Below are positions 7,593-15,379 of a DNA stretch of 32,943 bases, one piece after another (positions within the stretch are counted from its first letter, which is position 1; each line of letters begins with the position of its first letter). A program made the translations under genes and the position numbers. This stretch comes from a virus. The stretch covers positions 1 to 32,943 of the IMG/VR virus record IMGVR_UViG_3300043436_000876; one strand, written 5' to 3'. The notes below the pieces were generated by a model. That model was given only the letters and a program-made list of their open reading frames with translations, was not told the origin of the DNA and ran no database searches.

Positions 7593-8776
7593 AACGATTG
7601 GCGATAATTGTCGAATGAATACTCAATTGTTAATTGTAGATTAGGAATAGTTTGCCCTTGCTCATATTTGCGCTTAACGTAATTGTTAGCCACTACGTTT
7701 ACAGGCACATAATTACTCGGACTTGTTTCTAACATTACAATCGGACTAAAGACCAATTCCCCTAATGCTGCATACTCGGCATCTGACAATAGGTCTGAGT
7801 TTAAGATAACGCTTTCACTTAGCTTAGTGTAGTATTTAGTTTTGAGCCTATCCGTTTTAGAGTAACCTAATGCTTGGATTTTCTTGAACTCTTTATTCTC
7901 TATTTGGGTTTGCTCTACGCTTACCAAGTTAAAGTTAAAGGCATCGAATCCACCCAATGAGTTAAGCCAATGCAGTCTGTAAGTTTGGTATTTACTACAT
8001 GAATTGTCTACGTTTAAGGTTTTGCTAAATAGTAAGCTATCTCCCGCATTCCTTATCTCTACTTTATAACTTGCTGCTGAGGTCATAAAACCACTCGCAC
8101 CCATAAAGTCTAAGAATGAATCCCCAATGTTTAAAGCAACTATTCCCGATTGTGTGGTATAACTTGAAAAAGAGTTACTAAAGATAGAAACTCCCGCAGC
8201 ATTATACACGAATAAGTCTACAATAGTTATCTCCCCATTTGGGTCAAAGAATGTCAAGAACCTCTGTTGATTTGGTTTGATTGTTTCCGTATACGAGTTA
8301 TCGTTTAAACTAACTTGGTTTGATTCGCTTAAAAGTTTACCTGTACTGAATGCAGTTTTAGACCAATCTAAAAAATCAAAGATAGCATTGCTGCCTAATT
8401 TTGGACTTCCACTTGTTCCGTATTGCGCTTGGTTTGCGTAGATTACAGGAACGCCACTAACATTGTCATATATCTCGCCTAATTGCAGCCAATATTTAAC
8501 CTCGCTATTATTACATTTCACTAAGGCGGTTGAATTAAACGCTCCAAAGTCATAGGTCACGTAATTCTTTACTACATCTGCTACGTTTATTTTGACAGTT
8601 CCTACTAATGGTTGTTTAGGTAGGGTAAGCCTTGTCACTGGATTACTCTGCCCGCTTACGTTTACATCGCATAAGAACTGATAGTTCGGTTGTGTGCTAT
8701 TTGAACCGCTCACACCCACTACTATTTCGTTATATACGTTTTGCCAATTGTTTGGATTTTCTATTATTGTTATCAT
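7589..8776 (-). CDS. Probable distal tail structural protein
   Basis: A 395-residue, beta-rich protein (many Val/Thr/Asn/Ser) without signal peptide or transmembrane segment. It begins with MITIIENPNNWQNVYNEIV and contains KINVADVVKNYV and FGAFNSTA in its first third. Late in the protein TDRLKTKYYTKLSESV is followed by an aromatic-rich end. It lies between a neck/tail-completion-like gene and the large tail-tip gene, joined to both by ATGA overlaps. That places it among distal tail proteins of Bacteroidetes phages. No enzymatic motif is visible. I recognise the type from context but cannot assign a specific function. Confidence 0.5.
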   Translation of the reverse strand: MITIIENPNNWQNVYNEIVVGVSGSNSTQPNYQFLCDVNVSGQSNPVTRLTLPKQPLVGTVKINVADVVKNYVTYDFGAFNSTALVKCNNSEVKYWLQLGEIYDNVSGVPVIYANQAQYGTSGSPKLGSNAIFDFLDWSKTAFSTGKLLSESNQVSLNDNSYTETIKPNQQRFLTFFDPNGEITIVDLFVYNAAGVSIFSNSFSSYTTQSGIVALNIGDSFLDFMGASGFMTSAASYKVEIRNAGDSLLFSKTLNVDNSCSKYQTYRLHWLNSLGGFDAFNFNLVSVEQTQIENKEFKKIQALGYSKTDRLKTKYYTKLSESVILNSDLLSDAEYAALGELVFSPIVMLETSPSNYVPVNVVANNYVKRKYEQGQTIPNLQLTIEYSFDNYRQSL

Positions 8777-9393
8777 CTCGTCAAGTTAATTTCTACACTT
8801 ACCATTATTTGTTTGCCTAATTTGTCACCGATTGCACTTGTTATCTTATTTAACTCTGCCTCATCAATAGCGGAATCAATAAAGTAGGTAGGTTTAATTC
8901 CGTTCTGCTTTACTCCAAATGCTATCGCAGTGGCTCTTTTTCTTTTCTCATCTATTTGAGCCTTTGCCCTTGCTCTTTTTGTTAAGTTCCTTGTTTGTGA
9001 GTATCTCGTATCTAATGGAATCCCCTTTTTAGTTATCCACCTCATTAAGTTCTTAACCATTGGTTCACTTGGGAATCTTGACCTAAAGCTATAAATTGAG
9101 CCGTGCTTAGTCTTTAATCCATTAACCCCACTATTTACAAAGAACGCATAATTGTTTCCCTCTATCCCTACGTAATATTCATTCCCCATTACCGAGATAG
9201 GAACTGCTACTATTGATTGCTTTAATTCGCTATCCTTTAAGTTGGCATCGTCTAAGTTGGCTTTTAAGATTTCGCTTAACTCATTCGCTACATTGAACAA
9301 GGCACGACCTAAGATAGTATCAAACTTGATATTCTCAATAGGCACATAATCCTCACCTATCGCCCCTAATAATGCCTCATAATTTGCGCTCAC
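8773..9393 (-). CDS. HK97 gp10-like neck or tail completion protein
   Basis: A 206-residue basic protein. A helical N-terminal half contains RALFNVANELSEILKANL. It is followed by FFVNSGVNGL, a Lys/Arg-rich segment (TRNLTKRARAKAQIDEKRKR) and IKPTYFIDSAIDE near the end. The pattern 'NSG ... RPTYFIDSAID' with a basic middle is what small tail completion proteins of the HK97 gp10 kind look like. They sit at the head-tail junction. It follows the tail chaperone pair, overlapping the end of the frameshifted frame by 17 bases, and is coupled to the next gene by ATGA. Family assignment is by eye only. Confidence 0.5.
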   Translation of the reverse strand: MSANYEALLGAIGEDYVPIENIKFDTILGRALFNVANELSEILKANLDDANLKDSELKQSIVAVPISVMGNEYYVGIEGNNYAFFVNSGVNGLKTKHGSIYSFRSRFPSEPMVKNLMRWITKKGIPLDTRYSQTRNLTKRARAKAQIDEKRKRATAIAFGVKQNGIKPTYFIDSAIDEAELNKITSAIGDKLGKQIMVSVEINLTR

Positions 9394-9604
9394 TATCTTC
9401 TCGGTCTATTTGGTAACATATCAAATTCAAAAACTCTATAACGTTCATATTAAAGAAGTAGTCCCACTTGGTAGCATCTCGGTTTGAAAGGTTGTCGATT
9501 GTGACAAGGTAACCCCACTTCTTTGCAAATCCTTTACTATCGTCTCCACTTCCGCCAGTAAATAAGTTCCTATATGAGTAGATAATTCTTGTAAGACCTT
9601 GCAA
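9377..9604 (-). CDS. Minus-one frame extension of the tail assembly chaperone
   Basis: An open frame of 75 codons, open from the T9 run at 9603-9611, without its own plausible start codon (first codon TTG). It reads QGLTRIIYSYRNLFTGGSGD, then a protein-like stretch with FAKKWGYLVTIDNL and FLNLICYQIDRE. It begins inside the preceding frame and is in the -1 frame relative to it. A ribosome slipping back one base at the T9 run would join the first 159 residues of the gene starting at 10080 to these 75, giving 234 residues. This parallels the lambda G/GT tail chaperones. The KWGY/IDNL part looks conserved in style with Bacteroidetes phage proteins, supporting real translation. Confidence 0.7.
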   Translation of the reverse strand: MQGLTRIIYSYRNLFTGGSGDDSKGFAKKWGYLVTIDNLSNRDATKWDYFFNMNVIEFLNLICYQIDREDSERKL

Positions 9605-10080
9605 AAAAAAACTAAGAATGGCTGAGCATCTTTCATAGTCATATTCTCATAAACCGATTCACTTATCTCCTTATGCCGTTTGCCATCGTAGTTAGCTACC
9701 TTGCCAAATCGCCAAGTCATTGGTCTTAAAAATACCGCTAAGAACTTATGTAGGTCTTTTTGAACTTCTTTGCTAAATGCTGAGGCATCAATAAATTGAG
9801 CAGCAGTTATCTTCATTATGTCCGTGTCAATCTTATACCATGTTTTGCCAATCTTAACTTTGTCTTTAACCTTAAAGCCTCTTATGTTATCCTCGATGTT
9901 CTTTAACTCTACTAAGTAATCAGTGTAGATTGAATAGGGAAGGTTTGCAATATACTCGATAGGCACGTTTAAAATAGTCGCTATTCTACGTTGATTGTAT
10001 TCTAACTCGCTCTCATAAGGCATCTGAGAAAGTGTACTTACATAGTCTTTTATTTTAAGTCGGTTGAATTCGCTTTGCAT
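9445..10080 (-). CDS. Tail assembly chaperone, frame-zero product
   Basis: A 211-residue protein starting at the ATG at 10080 (MQSEFNRLKIKDYVS). The frame stays open to a GTG at 10140, but the ATATTTAA motif four bases before the 10080 ATG marks that as the start. The protein is helical and charged, with ILNVPIEYIANLPYSIY and a long central helical part. At codons 157-159 it crosses a T9 run (V-F-F). Frame zero then continues for 52 residues, ending in EMLPSGTTSLI. It lies between terminase and tail genes and has an overlapping -1 frame, the classic form of siphovirus tail chaperones, which coat the tape measure during assembly. Confidence 0.7.
   Translation of the reverse strand: MQSEFNRLKIKDYVSTLSQMPYESELEYNQRRIATILNVPIEYIANLPYSIYTDYLVELKNIEDNIRGFKVKDKVKIGKTWYKIDTDIMKITAAQFIDASAFSKEVQKDLHKFLAVFLRPMTWRFGKVANYDGKRHKEISESVYENMTMKDAQPFLVFFCKVLQELSTHIGTYLLAEVETIVKDLQRSGVTLSQSTTFQTEMLPSGTTSLI
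9603..9611 (-). promoter_or_regulatory. T9 slippery run for -1 frameshifting
   Basis: Nine consecutive T on the minus strand, read as GTT TTT TTT TGC in frame zero. A -1 slip gives TTT TTG CAA and enters the 75-codon frame. Both tRNAs could re-pair perfectly on T-only codons. Confidence 0.65.
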
Positions 10081-10084
10081 ATAT

Positions 10085-10092
10085 TTAAATAT
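10085..10092 (-). promoter_or_regulatory. ATATTTAA start-proximal motif (copy 4)
   Basis: Minus-strand ATATTTAA exactly four bases (ATAT) before the tail chaperone ATG at 10080. Confidence 0.55.
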
Positions 10093-10132
10093 ATTTATTT
10101 TGTTTTGTGTAATTTGTTTTGTAAGTTTTTGA

Positions 10133-11305
10133 TTATACACGCATTATGGTATACTTGCCTGAGTTACGTTCTTGTAATTTCATTAAAGCTAAATAGCGAG
10201 CAGCGTCTATTAAGTGGTTATTAAAGTCTATTGGCTCGTTAAGTGTGTGACCTGCTTTGTCGGTTTTCCATTTGTAAGTCCTAAACTCCCTAAGTAAGTT
10301 AGTGCCAATTAGGTTTAGTTTATACCTCCTTAAAATGTCTATCGAGTTAATAATCGAATCCTTGCCTTTTGCAGTTGGCTTGATATTGTAACCTAACCTA
10401 TAAACCTCCTCAATACTTTTAGGCTCGGCTGAATCTGCATAAATCTCATCCCTACGCTCCACACCGATTGAACGTAACTTATCTGCTACATCTTGGTTGG
10501 TTAAGCCTCGCTCGTAGATTTCCTCTTTAATGTAAAGTTCTTGGTTGTACTTATAAAAAGAAACTATTGCAGTAGGGTCGTTTGAGAATCCCCAGTCTAA
10601 TCCGTATCCCATAAAAGTTGCATCTTGTGGAATTGCATAACCCTCTGTAAAGTTATTGAATACTAATCCTTTTAATTGCCCTCTTTGACCTAAACCAAAT
10701 ATCTTCCAATACTCAGGGTCGGCAAGTTCAAGTTGTTCAATCTCTTTTTTAAGTGAATCAGGTAGATGCGGATTGTCTTTGTAGGTAGTGATTAGCAACT
10801 TAGCATCATCTCTCGGAATTACTTGCTCATATATCCAATGCTCAAAGTCGGATGGGTTATAGTCGATAATTACTTTGCCTGTGGTTCTAAGTAGTAACTG
10901 CCTCCAATCTTCTAACTCTAATTCATTGGCTTCATTAGCAAATAGGATGTCACGCTTTCGCCCTCTTATTTTGCTTGCATCGTCTACGCTAAAGAACTCA
11001 ATTAGGTTGTCATTGAGCAAATAAGTGTTTTCGGTCTTATTGTGGTTAGCCTCTGAGTATAAGTCCGCCTCTTTTAAAATGTCGAAAAAGTCCCTCATTG
11101 AAGAAGCCTTTAATGCTGGTAAAGTTTTCCTCACTATTGAATAAGTTAGTCCACTATGTTCTACACAAGTTCTAACTATCCATTGCAAGGCAGAATAAGT
11201 CTTACCTGACCTACTCCCGCCTTGTAATATTGCAATTCTCTTTCGGTCTACCTTAAAGGTTTTATCAATATGTATTAAATTTGGATTAAACCTCATTAGT
11301 GTCAA
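10133..11305 (-). CDS. Terminase large subunit
   Basis: A 390-residue DNA-packaging motor. The ATPase domain shows Walker A GGSRSGKT at residues 29-36 and a Walker B-like ILFANEANEL near residue 145. The nuclease domain has GYGLDWGFSNDPTAIV with its first acidic residue, IYADSAEPKSIEEV, and HLIDAARYLAL near the C-terminus: three acidic positions, as expected of the RNase H-like terminase nuclease. Length is typical of phage terminases of the Terminase_6/Terminase_3 type. It docks on the portal, translocates DNA and cuts it. It overlaps the small subunit gene by 20 bases. A 52-base gap with the ATATTTAA motif separates it from the next gene. Confidence 0.95.
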   Translation of the reverse strand: MTLMRFNPNLIHIDKTFKVDRKRIAILQGGSRSGKTYSALQWIVRTCVEHSGLTYSIVRKTLPALKASSMRDFFDILKEADLYSEANHNKTENTYLLNDNLIEFFSVDDASKIRGRKRDILFANEANELELEDWRQLLLRTTGKVIIDYNPSDFEHWIYEQVIPRDDAKLLITTYKDNPHLPDSLKKEIEQLELADPEYWKIFGLGQRGQLKGLVFNNFTEGYAIPQDATFMGYGLDWGFSNDPTAIVSFYKYNQELYIKEEIYERGLTNQDVADKLRSIGVERRDEIYADSAEPKSIEEVYRLGYNIKPTAKGKDSIINSIDILRRYKLNLIGTNLLREFRTYKWKTDKAGHTLNEPIDFNNHLIDAARYLALMKLQERNSGKYTIMRV

Positions 11306-11723
11306 TAGGTGCTTTTAACCAATCGGGCATTTTATTAATGTTAATATTCTGCTCATTCTGCACTTTTTCAGTTAAGCCATTTAGTCTTTGAGTTATGCTT
11401 GCATTGTACTGCCCAACCATACCACCTTGAATTTGGTCATCCTTGATAGTTTTGCGTATACGTGAACAGATAGTTTGATAATCGGTGTACCTTTGTTCAG
11501 TATTTGCAAAATATTGGCTTAAATCGCTTATAATGCCGTTATCGTAACAATAGCACTCAAAGCCATCCAATGTGAGAGGTCTTTCCAATAGTTCGTAGTC
11601 GCTCACTCCATCCTTTCCTACAAATACGTGTTTCTTTCTTGGGTTACTTTTAACCTCGTTCCTATATGCCTCAAAGTGTTCCCACATCTTCTCAGGCGTT
11701 TCTATGTATTTATGCTTTCCCAT
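11286..11723 (-). CDS. Terminase small subunit
   Basis: A 145-residue protein immediately before, and overlapping, the large terminase gene. It has an aromatic-rich N-terminal part (TPEKMWEHFEAYRNEVK) and a central helical region with LSQYFANTEQRYTDYQTICS. GMVGQYNASITQRLNGL precedes a short C-terminal tail (MPDWLKAPIDTNEV) that probably contacts the large subunit. It would recognise the packaging site and start packaging. The ATG at 11723 has ATATTTAA four bases upstream, so this gene may mark the beginning of the late operon. Confidence 0.85.
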   Translation of the reverse strand: MGKHKYIETPEKMWEHFEAYRNEVKSNPRKKHVFVGKDGVSDYELLERPLTLDGFECYCYDNGIISDLSQYFANTEQRYTDYQTICSRIRKTIKDDQIQGGMVGQYNASITQRLNGLTEKVQNEQNININKMPDWLKAPIDTNEV

Positions 11724-11727
11724 AATA

Positions 11728-11735
11728 TTAAATAT
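11728..11735 (-). promoter_or_regulatory. ATATTTAA start-proximal motif (copy 5)
   Basis: Minus-strand ATATTTAA exactly four bases (TATT) before the small terminase ATG at 11723. Confidence 0.55.
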
Positions 11736-11736
11736 A

Positions 11737-12783
11737 TTATTTCTTACTTATAATACTCTCGTAGATATGGATTCTTACACCCCTCCAATTACTTTCATTT
11801 CTTAGACTAAGTACATCTTCTTTCAATTGGCTACCTAAGTCTTTTCTAAGTTCGGGGTTTTCGATTAGCCTACGAATTGACTTATACCAATCCTTTTTAC
11901 CAGACACTAAGCAGTTTCTTTCGTGTACGCCTAAGCCCTCGTATGCGCTTACATTAGAAACAATAGCAGCTAAACCAAATGCACCCATCTCGGCAAGTTT
12001 CAAATCTGACTTACACCTATTAAACTCGTTATTCCTTAAAGGAATCAAACCAATGTCCATTAAATTATACGCCTGAGCATAACTATTAACATCTGCTGAG
12101 TTTATTCTCCCATAGTTGTTATCGTCTATAATATAATTAGATGTGAATATCTTTTCGTACTTTTCCCATATTGAATCATGTTCATAGAATCCTGCAAGCA
12201 TTAACTTATAGTCCTTATCCTCACTTTTGTTCAAAGATAGCAATTCCCCTTCGATTAGTTGCAAATCTTGTAAATGGGTAACTGAACCACTCCAACCTAT
12301 GTGAACTAAGTCTGACTTCATAGCTTCTATCTCAGGGTTGGGAATGAACTGAGGTTGCTCAAAGTCTATTGTGTTAGGAATAACCGCTATTTTCTTATTA
12401 TACTTAGCTATTTCTAAGGCTAAATGCTTATTTGTCGTAGTGACTAAGTCCGCTTGGGTTAAATTGTATATAATATCCTTTGCCCTTTGTTTGAATTGCC
12501 ACTCCCTATACATTGGATGTGAGTGAGGTAGAACCCAAGTGTCATCTCTATCTATAATAACTGGTATTCCTACTCTTTTTAATTGCTTCCAAAGTAATTC
12601 TTGGTTTCCCATTTTGGAAACTACTGAACTCGCAATTATCAAATCATAGTCCGCAAAGAACGAATCGGGTTGATGGTCTATGCTTGAAATTGAGGTTACA
12701 TCCTTCATGTGTGTATGAGGAATGATTAACCTGTGGTATTCTACGCCCGTAATATGTTCGGGACAAACTAATAGTATTCTCAT
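11737..12783 (-). CDS. Glycosyltransferase, GT-B fold (GT4-like)
   Basis: A 348-residue soluble protein. It opens with MRILLVCPEHITGVEYHR, the first Rossmann strand of a GT-B enzyme. HIGWSGSVTHLQDLQ and LMLAGFYEHD mark the start of the second domain. IPLRNNEFNRCKSDLKLAEM, then GLAAIVSNVSAYEGL, form the sugar-nucleotide binding region with the Glu/Lys pattern of group 1 (GT4) enzymes. ENPELRKDLGSQL is the typical C-terminal helix. The donor and acceptor cannot be told. It is the last of three surface-sugar-type genes and is joined to the methyltransferase gene by ATGA. It may decorate the virion, phage DNA or the host surface. Confidence 0.8.
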   Translation of the reverse strand: MRILLVCPEHITGVEYHRLIIPHTHMKDVTSISSIDHQPDSFFADYDLIIASSVVSKMGNQELLWKQLKRVGIPVIIDRDDTWVLPHSHPMYREWQFKQRAKDIIYNLTQADLVTTTNKHLALEIAKYNKKIAVIPNTIDFEQPQFIPNPEIEAMKSDLVHIGWSGSVTHLQDLQLIEGELLSLNKSEDKDYKLMLAGFYEHDSIWEKYEKIFTSNYIIDDNNYGRINSADVNSYAQAYNLMDIGLIPLRNNEFNRCKSDLKLAEMGAFGLAAIVSNVSAYEGLGVHERNCLVSGKKDWYKSIRRLIENPELRKDLGSQLKEDVLSLRNESNWRGVRIHIYESIISKK

Positions 12784-13337
12784 GCCTTTTTAATTAAAAT
12801 CTCTATTGAAAACTCTCCGTTAGCGTGTTCCTCAGGCTTGTCATTATTTGTTGAAGTGTCTACTACTCTAATGTCATAAGAGTAATATTCAAAAAACTTT
12901 GCCAATATTGAATCTACACTAAATGTGTGAGGTGGTTCGCTTTGGTAAGGTAGGTAGAAATATTTGTGGTCTGCGTTCCATTTGCTTGGTAGTGTCTTTT
13001 TCCTTTCGTATAAGTCTCTATGAGGAATAGAAATAAACACATGACCGCCTCTTTTACAAATCCTTAACCAATTTTCAATAGCTAAGATAGGGTTTGTTAA
13101 ATGTTCTAAAATATGAGATGCGTATACTGTGTCAAAGGTTTCATCTTGGTAAGCCTCCATAGTCGTGGCATCACAAATGTCCTTATCGTGTAATTCTGCA
13201 TCTAAAGAGATTGGGTCTGCTCCATCGTGTGTGTCAAGTCTGCCTACACCTACATCAATAACTTTTTTGCCATAAATGTACTTTTCGTAGAATCCTTCTT
13301 TAATCCTACGTTCCTTTGCTTTGCTTGTTTCTGCCAT
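12780..13337 (-). CDS. SAM-dependent methyltransferase, class I
   Basis: A 185-residue protein with a short Rossmann-type methyltransferase domain. GKKVIDVGVGRLDTHDG contains the glycine-rich motif I. ISLDAELHDKDICDAT follows, with FDTVYASHILEHLTNP (motif IV-like, as in Methyltransf_11 proteins) and RICKRGGHVFISIPHRD (motif VI). HKYFYLPY follows. It probably acts on a small molecule or sugar and not on DNA, since no DNA-MTase motif is present. It lies between two glycosyltransferase-type genes, overlapping the next by ATGA, so a role in finishing or capping a glycan is reasonable. The first residues (AETSKAKERRIKEGFYEKYI) are basic and helical. Confidence 0.8.
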   Translation of the reverse strand: MAETSKAKERRIKEGFYEKYIYGKKVIDVGVGRLDTHDGADPISLDAELHDKDICDATTMEAYQDETFDTVYASHILEHLTNPILAIENWLRICKRGGHVFISIPHRDLYERKKTLPSKWNADHKYFYLPYQSEPPHTFSVDSILAKFFEYYSYDIRVVDTSTNNDKPEEHANGEFSIEILIKKA

Positions 13338-13338
13338 T

Positions 13339-14097
13339 TTATATTAAATTATTTTGTTTTAGTGCGTATTCAAAACCTTCTTGATTAAACATCTCCCAAC
13401 CATTAGTTATAACATTAGGGCAACTAAAGTACACCTCTAATAATCTATTGCATCCTGTTTGCTCTGCTATCGAGTAGCACATAGACTGATTGCCAATAAA
13501 GAGTTTAGATGCTGATATAAAATATTTTAGTTCCAAAAAGTTGTCCACCTTCTTATGTTGAATGTCCCAAATTATATCTTTCATTAACTTGAACTCGGTT
13601 TCTGTTCCGACAAAATAGATAGGTATTTGAACTTGATTAAGAATTGAGTAGTCAAGTTGCCCATTGTTATAACGCTCTGACCTATTTACTACAATGTAGT
13701 CGCTTTGCTCACTACTAATGAATATAGGACTATTTTCATAATATTCTTGAAGTTCGGGGAATGCGTATAAGTACCATTTCTTTATGTCGCCAGCACCTAA
13801 GTTAAAGCTAATTTTCCTAAACTTATCTAAGTCATAGTCTATCTTTTGGTTTGTGTATATTACTACATCGTCTATAAAGTTACATTCCAATAACAAAGGT
13901 CTAAGATTATCAAACATATACCTATTAAGCATTACACCGCCTAATGGATGTTTAAATGCGGGATGTAATTGGATAGGCTCATCTAACTTCAAGTATAAGA
14001 TAGCGTTCTTATCGTGCAAGTCACACGCTGAACGAATAGCATTTAGGGAATAGATAATATCCCCTGCGTTGCCTGAGTGTTTAAATTTTAGATTCAT
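13339..14097 (-). CDS. GT9/heptosyltransferase-like protein
   Basis: A 252-residue protein starting MNLKFKHSGNAGDIIYSLNA, the 'GDxIxxLPAI' opening of the ADP-heptose:LPS heptosyltransferase-like GT-B fold. Further on, DYIVVNRSERYNN and IPIYFVGTETEF precede LFIGNQSMCYSIAEQTG, the region that binds the nucleotide in GT9-like enzymes. It is shorter than bacterial heptosyltransferases, as many phage versions are, and catalytic competence is not certain. It starts the sugar module and is separated from the methyltransferase gene by one base. Confidence 0.65.
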   Translation of the reverse strand: MNLKFKHSGNAGDIIYSLNAIRSACDLHDKNAILYLKLDEPIQLHPAFKHPLGGVMLNRYMFDNLRPLLLECNFIDDVVIYTNQKIDYDLDKFRKISFNLGAGDIKKWYLYAFPELQEYYENSPIFISSEQSDYIVVNRSERYNNGQLDYSILNQVQIPIYFVGTETEFKLMKDIIWDIQHKKVDNFLELKYFISASKLFIGNQSMCYSIAEQTGCNRLLEVYFSCPNVITNGWEMFNQEGFEYALKQNNLI

Positions 14098-14305
14098 ATT
14101 GTTCTAATGCGTTAAAAATCTTGTGTACCAATTCGTTAATGCAGTTTCCGCAATAAATGTTAGCGGTTACATAGCCATACATATCTTTATGCAGTTGCTG
14201 AAAAGTAAGTAACTCCAATGCAGTCCACTTCATAGCGTGATTTGTTTTAAAGGTTTCCCACCTTGACTTAAATGGTTTTAGTCTTTCGTATTGTTCTTGG
14301 TTCAT
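14081..14305 (-). CDS. Small phage protein with one CxxC
   Basis: A 74-residue protein, charged and helical at the N-terminus (MNQEQYERLKPFKSRWETF). TANIYCGNCINELVHKIFN lies near the C-terminus. One CxxC could bind metal as a dimer or be a redox pair. It overlaps the preceding membrane-protein gene by ATGA and the next gene by 17 bases. This type of small 'CGxC' protein occurs next to the CSFC membrane protein in other Bacteroidetes phages as far as I recall, but no function is known to me. Confidence 0.6.
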   Translation of the reverse strand: MNQEQYERLKPFKSRWETFKTNHAMKWTALELLTFQQLHKDMYGYVTANIYCGNCINELVHKIFNALEQYESKI

Positions 14306-14562
14306 GAGTTTAATAATTTATAAATGAACAAACATAAAACGCTGCTTAGGCATCCAATAAATAATGAATCTATAAATCCATTGCCTAAGTATAAAGAGTA
14401 GCTTAAACCGCCCCAAAATGCCATACAGAAAGAACATCCGAATGGTTTAGGTAGTTGCTTTGCGTAAAGTTTGCCGTAAATGTCAGTTGAGAAGTCACTA
14501 ATAGCAATCCCAAAGGATGCGCTAAGAGTTGTAATAATCGCTAAATTTTTTAAATCTATCAT
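14302..14562 (-). CDS. Small membrane protein with CSFC motif
   Basis: An 86-residue protein with about three hydrophobic helices (LAIITTLSASFGIAISDF; FCMAFWGGLSYSLYL; FIGCLSSVLCLFIYKLL). A KPFGCSFCMAFW turn sits between the first two. The Cys-x-x-Cys next to aromatic residues resembles DUF1360-like small membrane proteins. It overlaps the sigma factor gene by 41 bases, so a slightly later start is possible, but no better ATG is visible. Its role is unknown; inner-membrane location is inferred. Confidence 0.6.
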   Translation of the reverse strand: MIDLKNLAIITTLSASFGIAISDFSTDIYGKLYAKQLPKPFGCSFCMAFWGGLSYSLYLGNGFIDSLFIGCLSSVLCLFIYKLLNS

Positions 14563-15073
14563 GGTTTTCTAATTTTAGTTTTTTAATTGTTTTTTGTATC
14601 GTGTATTGAACCGCACCATATTTTATGCCAGTCATAACGGAAATCTTCCTAAACTCGCCTATATCAATGTATAACTTTAATAGTGTTTGGTCATACCAAT
14701 CTAACTTATCTATCTTATCCTTAATGTTTTGTGTGAAGTTTTGATAAACATCCTCTTTGTTTTCGAGTTCACTATCCAAGTCACTTTCTAATCCTATGAG
14801 TAGTTCAATGCTTTCGGTAGAGTCGTTGTGTCTGTATTTCTTGTAAAATGGTGAATGCTTTGAGTTCCAACTATTATGTGCAATCTTTACGAATAGGAAC
14901 TTCAAATACTTTTTGTCACTTGCATCTTGTATCTTCTCATCGGGTAGGTCTAATAGGTTAATGATAACCTCGTGAAACAAGTCCTCAAATAAAGTAGGTG
15001 AGGCTATGTTTCTGCATACATTTCTATACGCAGGGTCTTTATAAATAGCCTCTATTATTTGTGCTTTGTTCAT
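14522..15073 (-). CDS. Phage sigma-70 family (ECF-like) sigma factor
   Basis: A 183-residue protein with the two-domain plan of small sigma factors. Region 2 is at about residues 5-85 (ASPTLFEDLFHEVIINLLDL, then KKYLKFLFVKIAHNSWNS), fitting core-binding helix 2.1/2.2 and the start of DNA-melting 2.3/2.4. Region 4 is at about residues 120-172 (WYDQTLLKLYIDIGEFRKIS, then GIKYGAVQYTIQKTIKKLK), a helix-turn-helix that would read the -35 element. It probably redirects host RNA polymerase to other phage promoters. It is encoded after a Bacteroidetes-type promoter and before the late block, as expected of a middle/late switch. Its gene overlaps its neighbours on both sides. Confidence 0.75.
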   Translation of the reverse strand: MNKAQIIEAIYKDPAYRNVCRNIASPTLFEDLFHEVIINLLDLPDEKIQDASDKKYLKFLFVKIAHNSWNSKHSPFYKKYRHNDSTESIELLIGLESDLDSELENKEDVYQNFTQNIKDKIDKLDWYDQTLLKLYIDIGEFRKISVMTGIKYGAVQYTIQKTIKKLKLENHDRFKKFSDYYNS

Positions 15074-15360
15074 TAATAGCCTAATTGCTCTTTTATTTTA
15101 TCTTGGTTCAATTGCCTTTTACAATATAAAGTGCCTCGCAAATGCTCGCATTCTTCTTGTATCTTTTGCCTACACCTTCTTATTGATTCTGCGTTTGTAA
15201 GTTTTCCTTCTGCGTATAGTTCCAAGAATTTAAACTTATCATCTACGCCTTGACTTTCATAAAACCAAACATTAGCAGTTAGTTTCTCATCTGAATCCCT
15301 AAGATGTGGGTACTTTTCCAATAGGTTTTTAACCTTTTCTTTAATTGTAAAGTTAATCAT
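15073..15360 (-). CDS. Conserved phage protein, possibly DNA-binding
   Basis: A 95-residue basic, helical protein. It contains LLEKYPHLRDSDEKL, LTNAESIRRCRQKIQEE and HLRGTLYCKR. This 'KYPHLRDSDEKL ... GKLTNxESIxRxRRKxQEE' pattern is a widespread small phage protein of unknown function, found in several phyla. It is the first gene after the promoter at 15380-15408, with a leader of roughly 15 bases. It shares one base with the sigma factor start, so the two are probably co-regulated and might work together. Confidence 0.75.
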   Translation of the reverse strand: MINFTIKEKVKNLLEKYPHLRDSDEKLTANVWFYESQGVDDKFKFLELYAEGKLTNAESIRRCRQKIQEECEHLRGTLYCKRQLNQDKIKEQLGY

Positions 15361-15379
15361 ATTAGTTAGTTGTGTTTAG

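Noticed and set aside
10081-10140. GTG start at 10140 for the tail chaperone
   Set aside because: The ATG at 10080 has the ATATTTAA motif at the usual distance; the extension is Lys/Gln/Asn-rich sequence overlapping the terminase end.
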